DNA of 64,000 bases, taken from assembly GCF_026151205.1 (NCBI RefSeq), contig NC_087080.1, positions 12,323,837-12,387,836 on the forward strand, written 5' to 3'. Under the pieces are notes generated by a model. That model was not told where the DNA came from. It saw only the letters and a program-made list of their open reading frames with translations, and made no database searches. The translations under genes were made by a program, and so were the position numbers. The stretch is from Bolinopsis microptera (taxonomy: Eukaryota > Ctenophora > Tentaculata > Lobata > Bolinopsidae). How positions within the stretch are numbered: the first letter of the stretch is position 1; the number at the start of each line of letters is the position of its first letter. Positions 33,201 to 45,200 of this stretch are shown piece by piece.

Positions 33201-36200
33201 TCTACCACTCCTAACAGGCTATCTGGCTGCTCAGAGTCATCAAACACATAGATGTGGCAAACTCCCTGGGTTAGGTACCTGCCAGTCATCAAGTTAAATA
33301 GGTCAGTTTAACAATTAATACAAATATGTCGAAGCTGCAAGAGGTGGTAAAAAAGGTATAGGGGTAGCAAAAGAGGGTACACGTTTCTCGTGTATGAGAA
33401 TAAGCTAATAAGGTGTACACTGTCATGTACAGTTAATGAAGGATGTAGCTGATTATAACCTGTGCAGATGTCCATCAGTAGAGACAGGGTAACTCATAGT
33501 GTCGTTGTACTGGGGACTATTAGTGCTGTCTATTATAGCTGTGTCGTGGTCCTCGAACGTGTAGAACTTGTACATTACATACCTGGTCGATATTGGGAAT
33601 GTTAATACGAGTGTACTCTGATATTAACTGATGTTTAGACATCAAACCTACAAAGTTGTATCATTGATACGAGAGCTTCAGAGTTCAGAGCGAGGGGTTG
33701 CTGTTTGGGGCACTATCCGTCGCGGAGTCGAGTCCGCGGCGGAGCCGCCGGACTCCGAGCGGACTCCGAGCGGACTCCGGCGGAGCCGCCGGACTCCGAG
33801 CGGACTCCGGCGTTGCTCCGCCAAAATGTATTTACAGTGGACTCGAGTACATTTTGGCGGACTCCGAGCGGAGCCGAGCGGACTCCGAGCGGACTTTAAA
33901 GTCCGCCGCGGACTCCGAGCGGCTCCGCGGCGGCTCGGTGGAGTGTCCGCCGCGGACTAAGCCACTAGGCGGACTCCGGTCCGCCGCGGACTCCGGCGGA
34001 GTGCTTGGCGGACTCCGCCGGACCTCTCCGCCAGACTTGAATCCGGCGGAGTCCGGCGGAGCTTGGCGGACTCCGCCAGCTCGGCGGACTCCGCTCGGAG
34101 TCCGCCGGACTCCAACAGAGTCCACTGACTTCCGACCTCCGTCTTCCGACCCTCGGCTAAATTTGTCACGTGACATACAACATAGCATTTTGCAATATTG
34201 TGGTCAGATGAAAAGGTCGCTAGTGATAAACCTTAACCATTACCCTCACAATGTCAATAGTTTACAACTCTAGTCCTAACTTTGACCCTATAATGTATAA
34301 ACGTTGACCCTAACCCTCCACCAAACCGTCCGCAGCGAAATATCAATGTCATTGACTGGTCACGTGACCAAAACAATTTTTGTCATATTATCTCATATGG
34401 GGAAGCGTTTTTAGTTTTACCTTACACGTTGCATGTGGCGTCATTCGGCCGGATCCCAGCAAGCAAAAATACGTCGACCATCACAGGACGACGCCAAAAT
34501 GACTTGTGGAACAAGCGCGCCCGCAGCGGCGCGAAAGCACCTGGTTAGCTAAACACTAAATGAACGCGATGTGCCTTGCATTGTAGGATGAAATCCTACT
34601 AGCTGACCCCACTCGCAGCTGTGATGTTCGCTGTACGTCAGCGATCGAAATTTATACGCGTATCACCCGTTAAGATGTGCCACCCGACGCGCCACGCAAT
34701 TTTTCTCGTTGCTCGTCGCACGTCGACGAACAACGAAGCTCGTTGCGACGCGCAATGAGCTGCCAGGCTAGGACATCGTCCTGGTCCAACAAATTTTAGC
34801 GAGCGCGAGCGATTTTCTCCAAAAATTTAATGAGGGCGCCGACTTCCACTCTGGCTAGGTTTCTTTTTATAGGGGGTGCACGATAAAAATAAAGTTGCTT
34901 GGATTTAAAAAATTTTTGTACCACTGTTTTCTAGAGACTGTGAGAATTTTCACAATACCAAATTTGTTATACCTTTTTGGAAAGATCAGTGAGTTTCGCC
35001 TAGGTGCCATATTTGATGGTGCGCGGCTTTTGGAGCAAAAGTAGCTGTAAAAGTCGCGTAATTTGACCAAATTCGTCCAAATTTGACCATTTTTGTCGTA
35101 TTATTCGGATTTATCTTCAGTTCCTTAAATGAGATCATTCTGGAAATTGGCGACGACCTTCCAATTGGGCTTTCACAACTGTCCGAAAAATTTGGTGGAT
35201 ATCGGAGTTGATATAGTAATAAAAATGGGGCAAAATACGCTGCTTTTAGCTGTAACATAATGTCTGATGGTTGGATATGCTTTAAATTTTTCGGACACTT
35301 TCCTTGTAAGTTTATGAGTAAGCTTACCAATTTTTGTTGCAATTGGAGGTCGGGAAGGATACTCTATATCTATTTGTTTGAGGAGAATAATTAGCAAGGC
35401 AGTGGTAACCGTATTAAAGCCGGACATATTGGCAGCAAGCGGATGTTTAAACATGCGCAGGTCTTGAGAGAGGGATAGAAGCAGCAACACATGTAATGCG
35501 ACAAATCTTTGAGAGCAGTGAATGTGAAGCAGTTATTCTTATAGATGCTGAGAATGCCTTCAAATCAAATCAAATCAAATCAAAAATAATGTCATAAACA
35601 TCATCACAGATTATCGAAAACTCGTCCTTTTTCCTTCACTTCAAAATTTAACTTATATTATAGGTACATATATTATTACCTCGGAGCGGTAATTGGAACC
35701 CCTAGGTTCAAGGAGGAATATCATGTCAAAAAGAAAGTAGAGAAATGTATAAAGGATATAGAGAAACTTTTTACTTTTGCTGCCGATGAGCCACAGGCAG
35801 CGTTAGCTGCATACAGTAAAGGAGTAAATTGCAGATGGCAATACCTTCAAAGAACTGTTCCCAACATAGCAGAACTATTCAGACCACTAGAGAGTGTCTT
35901 AAGACACAAACTGATACCAGCACTCGTGGGCAGATAAGTATAATGAATAAATTGTGTAGAAATGAATAAATGTGACTGTGAGTGTGACATTGTGACATGT
36001 ACATTTGCATTTGCAATTTGGGTACGTGGGCCGGCACGATCCACGTGCGCGGCGCCCCCGCGCCCATTATGCTTACATCTCCAATTTCAATTGCAGTGTG
36101 GTGCTTGCGTGGCGCGGCGGGTCGGGTACTCATGTACTTGATTATTAAGAGTACCCCATCTTATGAACGATAGATGAACTAACAATATATTTTGAAGTTT

Positions 36201-39200
36201 TTTTTGAAGTATATTATATGTATTGATTATTCTGTGGCAAATAAAATTCTCTTTTTCTTAAATTCTCTTTTTCTTAATTCTTGTTCATTGAAATATTACC
36301 GCCAGCTAGGAGCCGCAGCTGCGACTGCAAGCCGTGTTACCCACTTCCCTGTACTGTATTGTGATCAGCATGAGTTTAATCAAAGTAATGTGTATCACTC
36401 GCTTCACTCGATCCGAAATTAAAGTATATAATCCTACAACGCTAAGCTAGTAATAAAGTTTTATGAAAGCACTCTGGCCAAGTCAGTGGATTCTTTTTAC
36501 CTAATTTTACCTCATCCCATTAAGGAACGCGCGCTGGGTAAAAAGAAACCTAGCCAGAGTGGAAGTCGGCGCCCTCATTAAATTTTTGGAGAAAATCGCT
36601 CGCCAAAATTTGTTGGACCAGGACGATGTCCTAGCCTGGCAGCTCATTGCGCGGCGCGTCGCAACGAGCTTCGTTGTTCATCGACGTGCGACGAGCAACG
36701 AGAAAAATTGTGTGGCGCGTCGAGTGGCACATCTTAACGGGGGATACGCGTATAAATTCCGATCACTGACGTACAGCGAGCAGCACAGCTGCGAATGGCG
36801 TCAGCTAGTAGGATTTCATCCTACAAGGCACATCGCGTTTACCTAGCTAACCAGGTCATTTCCGCCTCCGGCGGTCGCGCGCTACTGCAAGCGAGAGGGC
36901 TATAGTTAGAGCAACACATCGCGCCACAAGCCAAATATTTATCAACATCTTGACTAGCTACGCGGTCCTTTTCCGCATGCGCTCGCGCTGTGCTCAAAAA
37001 TTGACGTCGTCAATCAATCAACATCAAGATTTTAGTTTTACATTTGACCTTTATGTCAAAAAATCTTTGAATTTTCAATCGGTGGTCGACGTTACCTGAG
37101 GACCTCAGGCTTCGTCCTTACTTCGTCACAGGACGATCGGAGCTCGAAGAGCGTAGAGAGTGCTGGCTGGCGTCGTCCTGTGATGGTCGACGTATTTTTG
37201 CTTGCTAAAAACGCTTCCCCATATGAGATAATATGACAAAAATTGTTTTGGTCACGTGACCAGTCAATGACATTGATATTTCGCTGCGGACGGTTTGGTG
37301 GAGGGTTAGGGTCAACGTTTATACATTATAGGGTCAAAGTTAGGACTAGAGTTGTAAACTATTGACATTGTGAGGGTAATGGTTAAGGTTTATCACTAGC
37401 GACCTTTTCATCTGACCACAATATTGCAAAATGCTATGTTGTATGTCACGTGACAAATTTAGCCGAGGGTCGGAAGACGGAGGTCGGAAGTCAGTGGACT
37501 CTGTTGGAGTCCGGCGGACTCCGAGCGGAGTCCGCCGAGCTGGCGGAGTCCGCCAAGCTCCGCCGGACTCCGCCGGATTCAAGTCTGGCGGAGAGGTCCG
37601 GCGGAGTCCGCCAAGCACTCCGCCGGAGTCCGCGGCGGACCGGAGTCCGCCTAGTGGCTTAGTCCGCGGCGGACACTCCACCGAGCCGCCGCGGAGCCGC
37701 TCGGAGTCCGCGGCGGACTTTAAAGTCCGCTCGGAGTCCGCTCGGCTCCGCTCGGAGTCCGCCAAAATGTACTCGAGTCCACTGTAAATACATTTTGGCG
37801 GAGCAACGCCGGAGTCCGCTCGGAGTCCGGCGGCTCCGCCGGAGTCCGCTCGGAGTCCGCTCGGAGTCCGGCGGCTCCGCCGCGGACTCGACTCCGCGAC
37901 GGATAGTGCCCTGTTTGGAGGTTGATAAATAGCTGATATTAATTATTTATTACCTGAGTAACAAAAATGTGGAATAAAGGTGGAACTAACGGTGAAGGTT
38001 GAGAATTAGAAGATGATTTGAGTTGTGAACAGTTCAGTACGGTTATCTTCAGTTCGTTGTAATTGTCACGTGCCACACCATCACTTGCTGCATCTGCAAT
38101 AAAATAAAATATCAACAAAATACAAACAAGTTTATAAGTCTAACATGGTAATAAATGAAGGTAACTCCACAAAATACTAGCACCTAACAAACGAGTGTAA
38201 CACTAGATATCGGACCTGGTTGGTTGTTGTTGTTAAGGTAAGTATTAGCCTTCATTCTCTCTTTGAACAAGGTAAGTGAGTGTGTTATCGGGAACTTGAG
38301 TCGAGTATAGTACTCCAGGTTAGCGAACACAACTCCGTTTATTTCACCACTTGTACCTGGATTAGAAGTTACAGTCAGGTTCAAATATCTTGTTCGTGAG
38401 AAAAACAGTAAAACCCAATAAATCGGGGTTTTACTGTACACACTACACAGGATAGCAATGATGCACCACGCATTGTTATTTATTTCCTTAGTATATTAGA
38501 GTAAGAACACTCAGTCCCAAGCCTGAGGGTTAAAATATTCCAACTTCAATCGAGTTGTCTCTTGAATGTAAAAAATACCAATCATCGGTGCCAAAATTAT
38601 ATTTAATTTGACATTTTGTCATACTGACTGCACACAACATTTGCTTGCGTCAGTAAATTTTAATTCGGCGTCTGCGTGTTCCGTGACAAATATAACGTAG
38701 ACGCGCACAATACAGACGGTCAAAACAATGATGTCTCCGGCCGCGGCTCGAGCTCTCCAGGATATTTATTATCATTAACGTACTTAACCCCACTTACCTA
38801 ATATCTGAAGTGAGCCGTGAACTCTTGAATTGGAGGGCTGGTTTATAATCTCTTTGAAAAACAGCTGACAAGCTCCAATACACCTGACAGTAATTAGTTT
38901 ACATCTTACAAAATCCTAATAACATCACCATAGTAAGTAATAATGAATAAATATAGAAATATTGGCAACCAACCTCTTAACTTTATTTTAAAGATGTAAA
39001 ATACCGCTAACCTGAATTCAACGCCATTACAACTGTACAGATACACTCCGGCGCTCTCACTTTGCAAACTCTTCAGGAAGAAATCGTCAACATTAACGAT
39101 ATTCTGACTAGTTGTATTGAAATCAGGCTGCAAACCCCCAACAACTGCAATGTGTCGGTTTATGAAGGATGTTAACCTTAAAATACATATAACTATGTAT

Positions 39201-42200
39201 AAGTAATCTTGTGACTGATTTGGGAGTTCTATCCCGAGTCTGTATTTAATTACATCTTAAATATTTCATCTTCAAAGTTAAAATAAATTAAAATACAACT
39301 ACACGCATCATTTCTAGAATATGGAGCGATAGTAATTAACAACACCACCGCACTGCACAGTAAAAACAGAGGTATTAAAGCAGAAGAAGCTACTCACCCT
39401 TACTAATGACCGTCTCAAAATGGTAGAAGTTGAGAACCACAAATAACTTCTCATCAGGATTCAGTAGATGCTCTTGTGAGAGGTAGAGTTTACCAATGTG
39501 TATCTCCATCACATTCTGAAGTTTTAGTGTTCATATTGTTCAGAGTGTTTATAATGTTTATTGTTCATATTGTTCAGAGTGTTTATTAACGTTTAGTGTT
39601 CATATTGTTTATATTGTCAATAATTTAGTATACACTATAAATTCAACCCGTTCATATTTTTATTTATTTTTCTGTCCCTTAAAAAAACCAGAATAGGTTA
39701 GCTTAAAGACTGCTACTAAATCATAACAAATTACTAACAATAAAAGTGCACTGTAATTACCTGGCCCCGCTCTAAATTAATATTATAATCTGCAGGACTA
39801 TCACTATCACTTGTGGGTTCTATCTTCACCATTTTAGTTCCATACGCAATGTCTCTCAACTGCAGCTCCAGTTTGTTTATCGTGTGGTTCCTTATGTCCA
39901 GCAGTTTGGCTGTTTCATCTTCCCGTCTTGCGAACTCTCTCCTCACACGCTCGTACTTTCCTGTTAGACCAGTAACCTGTAGGAGAAAACAAAGTAATTA
40001 TTTGTTTATAAAGTTGATTTTTATAATTATTCGTTACAAGCAAGATCAATCGGGTAGACTAAAACTTAATTTTGTCCGTAATTATTTAGTGATATTTTCC
40101 TAACCTCATCCTGGTAGTCCTGCTTAAGTTTGTACTGAATATCCAGGAGCATGTTAGTTTTCTCCAGCTCCATAACCAAGTTAGCATGCTCACTTTGCAG
40201 TTCTCTTAGCTCACTGGCCGGGTCCTCCCCAACTAGACTCTCCACATCCAACTGCAGTGCTTTACTCGACTGATAAACACATTTATTATTATAAGTTTAG
40301 TAAATTTACAGTACAGTATCCAAATTATTATTGGCTATTCTATCAAAATGTATTAAACCAAATACACTTTAATAAGATTGTACTGACTTGAACTGGAATC
40401 TCCCTGGTAACCACATTGGTAACTGTATCTCTGGTAACTGTATCTCTGGTAACTGTATCTCTGGTAACAGACTCCTGGTCTTCAGCTATACGCTCCTCTC
40501 TTTCCCGTATTCTTATTTTCTCTTCCTCCTCTAAAATTATAATTACTTAATTAGTTAGCCAATCAAATTACTAGAACTACCTCTCATGAATGGTAGACTA
40601 ACGCCTCTTCGAGATGTTTATCAAGTTTGTTAGCATCATCATCATCAGTCCTGTAACGAATCATAGATAAGAAAGCAGATAAGAACATACCAAGTAGTTC
40701 CCTAGTTCTGTCCAGTTGCATCTCCAACTCTCGGTTAGTCATCTCAAGTTTGTTAACTCTGTGTTCTAACTCAGATGCTTTGTCTCGCTCAGTCAGGAAC
40801 TTGTCGAATACCTCATCATGTTCTGGTACTGCGTCCTGGGAAACGAGAATTATTGGGAAACTGGAACTATTGGGAAACGGGAATAAACGTGCAACTTGGA
40901 AATTTGTCGATAAATAATTATGGATGTACTTATTGTACATATCTGGACACTCTCGAGGTACAGTTGGGCTCCAATTGGGGCACAGCTTGGGTACATAATC
41001 TAGTCTCTCTACTATTTAAAAACCTGAGTGGTTGACTGCAACCTCTCTAGTCTATGTTCTAACTGTTTCACTCTGTCCCGTAGTTTTCTTTCATTCTGCT
41101 TATAGTTCTTCTCCTTCTCAATATCAAACACATCCTCAATCAGCCGGCTGTTTTCCTGAAAATGCCGAACATGCTGAGTAAATCTAACTAAACGACTGAA
41201 TAATGATAATAATACAGAGACTATAAAGATATGGTTTCTTACACTATAAGCACCCCTTGAAGGAACAGAAGAATAATAAGCCATCCTCCTTCTCTAAAAG
41301 TACCCCACCTGCTTCAGTATCTCCCTCTCCCTCTCTACCTCCTCCAGCGCCACACTCATCTCATTAGCCTGATTACTCTGCAACAAGGAGTTTTCAGCTC
41401 GGTTATGAGTAGCTCTCAGCTGAGCATTAAGTTTCTCAATTTGTCCCCGCAGTTCGGACACCTCCTCCTCCGCGCGGTCGCGTTCTCTTTTAGACGTGCT
41501 CAGCTCGTTACGTATTTTCAGAACTTTAGTGTCGCCGTCCCCCAGTTGGTCTTCATAGTCTTTTATCTTACTGAAAGAAAAATACTTGTAATGGGGTTTA
41601 ACGAGTTACTTTATGCTATTATGATTCATAAACTGCAGTGTCGTGATATAGGGCAATAAAAAGAAGAGGAAAATAGCTTAATAAAGATTACTTAGATAAC
41701 ACAAAAATAAAACTGTTTCGCACCGTTGTAAGTTGATAATATCGATATCCTCAGAAATGCCCGTTCTTTGATGCTGTAGAAGCTGTTCTCTCAGCGCGAG
41801 AAGCTTGTTCTCGTAGCCCAGCTCTAAATCTTGTTGTCTGTTGAGAAGATCCTGCTTCTCATCCTCCACCACCTGACAAACATACATTACATTACAAGAA
41901 ACTTTGCATAACTCTGCACATCACCTCCGACTACGGTGTAGTTAAAGCTTAGCTACTTTAAACACTGAATCAACTTCGTGTGTGACTACTTAGGGACTTA
42001 TTAGTGACTACTTAGGGACTTATTAGTGACTACTTAGGGACTTATTAATGACTAATTAAATATTAATAATAATGAGCAATTTAGTAATCAATGACTAGTT
42101 GGTAATACCCATTACCGGTACCCAGTACGTGTATACTCCACCATGCACATGGTGTGATGCAAGTTAGCACAACTGACAGTTTGGTTTGTCTGTCCAGTCT

Positions 42201-45200
42201 CCAATATGATGTATCTTCGTTCTCAGTTGTAATTCATATTAGAACGTCATCTCCAAACCATCTACTTTGTTGTTGTGCGCTATTTAACTTTCCTCTCAGT
42301 TGATTGGGAATTAGTAGTGTTGAAAGTTTCAAAAGCTTGAATCCTACTTTCCTCTCATCTTTACATTTTTGTTGTATTTTCCTGATCCTTATATGTCTCT
42401 CTTAGTAGTTGTATGTTATATGTAGGTTTAGAGGTAGAAAAGTGTGTGTGTTATTGTAACAGGGAATGAGAGGCATTCTTGTTGTTACAATCCTGACAGC
42501 TATCTCTAAACAACAGAACACCACAAGCAGCAGAGCTAGAAACAGAGCCCATCTGTTTGGTAAGTTGAACAATTTCACTCAGTTGTATTTAAGTTAATAC
42601 GGCTACATTTAATTTAAAATCTATTTTTTAAATATTGCCAAATACTGTTTTATTAATTAATTATTGTGGTGAGAGGGGATGATAGTATGAACTACAGATT
42701 GGGAGGCGGCAGATGGGTTGGCGTTTTCGGAAGTAGAGTGGAGCTGGAAACCAGTACAAATACAGACTCGCTACCAGTCGGGCGGCACTACACCAGCGGG
42801 CGGCGCTACAACCTACCCAGGGGGCGGCGCTACACTTAACGTGTATTTTGAGAACGAGGCGAGGGAGAGGGCGGGGGGAGTGAGGTTACTCTTCTCTGGT
42901 TCTGTGCAGTACCGGATCAGATACTGTATGAACACTTACTCTCTTTTTCCTTCAACTATACCTGATACTAATCTCAAGGTCTGCACCTTGCAGCGAACAT
43001 TTCACTACTTTATTTTTATTTAACTATATTTTCTATGTTGTACACTAAATAATATACATAGATATTTCTCTATTTTTAGAACACCTTATAATATTTAATC
43101 ATATTTTATTATGTTCCACCCAATTTTACTGTATATAGCTAACTTAATTTATTTCACTAAAGTTTAACTTTTTTCTTACTATATATCTCTTTATTTCACT
43201 ACATTTTACTATGATTCGCTGTATTTCGATGTATTTCACTATGTTTCGCTGTATTTATTTATATTTCACTGTAATTATCTGTATTTCACTATTTTGCGAT
43301 GTATTTACTATTTCTCTAAGATTTTCTTGTTCCAAAATATTTCTCCATGTTTCACTACATTTCACTGTAGGTGTGGACACTGGAGCGCACATCGCCCCGC
43401 ACTATCAGGATCTTCTGTGAACAGGAGCTGGTGCTGAAGTTCCACCTCTCTGAAGCTACCTGCACTGGTTACAAGTTCTGGAAGCTCTACTGGAGCAGGA
43501 CTCCTCAGTTAATCAACTTATCTCCTGATAACAAGTATCCTAGTACTGTTTATTGGAGAGCTGTATCTGATCTCAGTCAGCTCCTAGGTGAGAGTGCCGT
43601 ATAGTGTATACTGTAAAGTAGGGTGCCTGTATAAGTGTATTATATGGTGTGGTATGAAGGGTCCCAACCCTCATCAAGCAACCTGGCTTTCATAATGGTC
43701 CTAAAATTTAATTATTTTACTAAATTATAAAAACTCTAGTCTCGTCACTCGTGACTGCTTGGTCTCAATATTTGTAAATTACTAGTTAGTAACCAATTAG
43801 TAACCAATTAGTGACTACTTCTACCTCCTAACATCCTGGGTGTCTCAGTGAACGGTGGCTGGACTGGATTCAGTGAGTGGTCTCACTGTTCCCAGGATTG
43901 TGGGGAGGGAACTCAGAGGAGAGTGAGGAACTGCAGCAACCCTGCCCCCACTAACGGGGGGAGGCACTGCTCGGGTAACCACACCCACTCTCAGCACTGT
44001 AACTTAAAACAGTGTCCAGGTTTGTATTCCCTTTTTACGCTACATTGATAGTTATAATATACAGTAAAACCTAATCTAACGCGGACTTTGGGGGATAGGA
44101 AACAGCCGCGGTAAATCGGGGTTTGCACTTTGTGGTAAATCGGGGTTTGCACTTTGTGGTAAATCGGGGTGCGGTAAATTGGGGTTTTACTGTCATGGTT
44201 TAAGGGGGGGGGGGGGGGGGGGGGCCAATGGATATTTTTTTGTGAAACTTGATTTCGAGATAGCAGTTGACCAACAAACTAGGACCAGTGACCGAACTTT
44301 TGAGGGGGTCCCGGACCCTAACCGCCAAACGGTGCCTGCGGGGCAGCCACGCCCATATTTGGTCCAAATTAGGCCCAATTTAGCCAAATACCCTGAACAT
44401 GCCCAAAACCCAAATTTTAGGTGCTCTACTTGTAGCTAGTGGTCTCCTGAACTCGTATATGAAATTTCATCAAGATTGGACAAAAAATGACTGAGTTATG
44501 AGCCAAAAACCATATGCCCATATTTGGGCATACGCACCAAATTTGGTAGATTTCGTCCCATAAATTGTTCAAATATCAATATTTTTCACTGAAACTTACT
44601 TTATATGAAAGGTAAGCCTAAACTACATATTCTCTGTAAGTTATAGCTTTATATCTGTTTAAATGTGGATACTAAGGCGAAAAGACCACAAAAAATGAAC
44701 TAAATTGCCCATATCTTGGTTCGCGATATTCGCGGAATTGATCTCATTAAAATTGTAACAACTCAATCAGTTTTCAAAATTTTTCCATGAAATTTTCGGA
44801 ATCGACTCGAAATCGCATTTCCACCTTAGTTTGAGAACAGATTTTTGATTTAGGCCTCCAAAAAAATTTGGCGGCCAAATTCCAAAATTTTCCCGGAGAA
44901 ATTCAGAATTTGGCCGCCAAATTTATTTTGAGGCCTTAATCAAAAATCTGTTCTGAAACTAAGGTGGAAATGCGATTTCGAGTCGATTCCGAAAATTTCA
45001 TGGAAAAATTTTGAAAACTGATTGAGTTGTTACAATTTTAATGAGATCAATTCCGCGAATATCGCGAACCAAGATATGGGCAATTTAGTTCATTTTTTGT
45101 GGTCTTTTCGCCTTAGTATCCACATTTAAACAGATATAAAGCTATAACTTACAAAGAATATGTAGTTTAGGCTTACCTTTCATATAAAGTAAGTTTCAGT

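Larger units (their letters stand above)
33709..37910. mobile_element. 4.2-kb foldback-type element with inverted repeats of over 1.1 kb
   Basis: The termini are GGCACTATCCGTCGCGG and its reverse complement. The arms run 33709 to about 34867 and about 36536 to 37910, near-identical over the outer 800 bp or so and more diverged inward. The outer arm is packed with short palindromic GC units such as GGACTCCGAGCGGACTCCG and GCGGCGGAGCCGCC. The inner arm contains CpG-rich sequence and the motif CACCCGTTAA shared with module A. The 8-bp duplication CTGTTTGG shows transposition into an RPGRIP1L intron. No intact transposase is present; the centre holds an RT fragment. Confidence 0.88.

Noticed and set aside
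33631-34273. Long overlapping ORFs rich in Arg/Ser/Pro on both strands, mirrored at 37346-37787
   Set aside because: They are translations of the GC-rich palindromic repeat in the inverted arms and appear identically in both arms; not genes.
34986-35490. Minus-strand ORFs in the centre of the foldback element
   Set aside because: No recognisable transposase or other domain; composition matches surrounding noncoding DNA.
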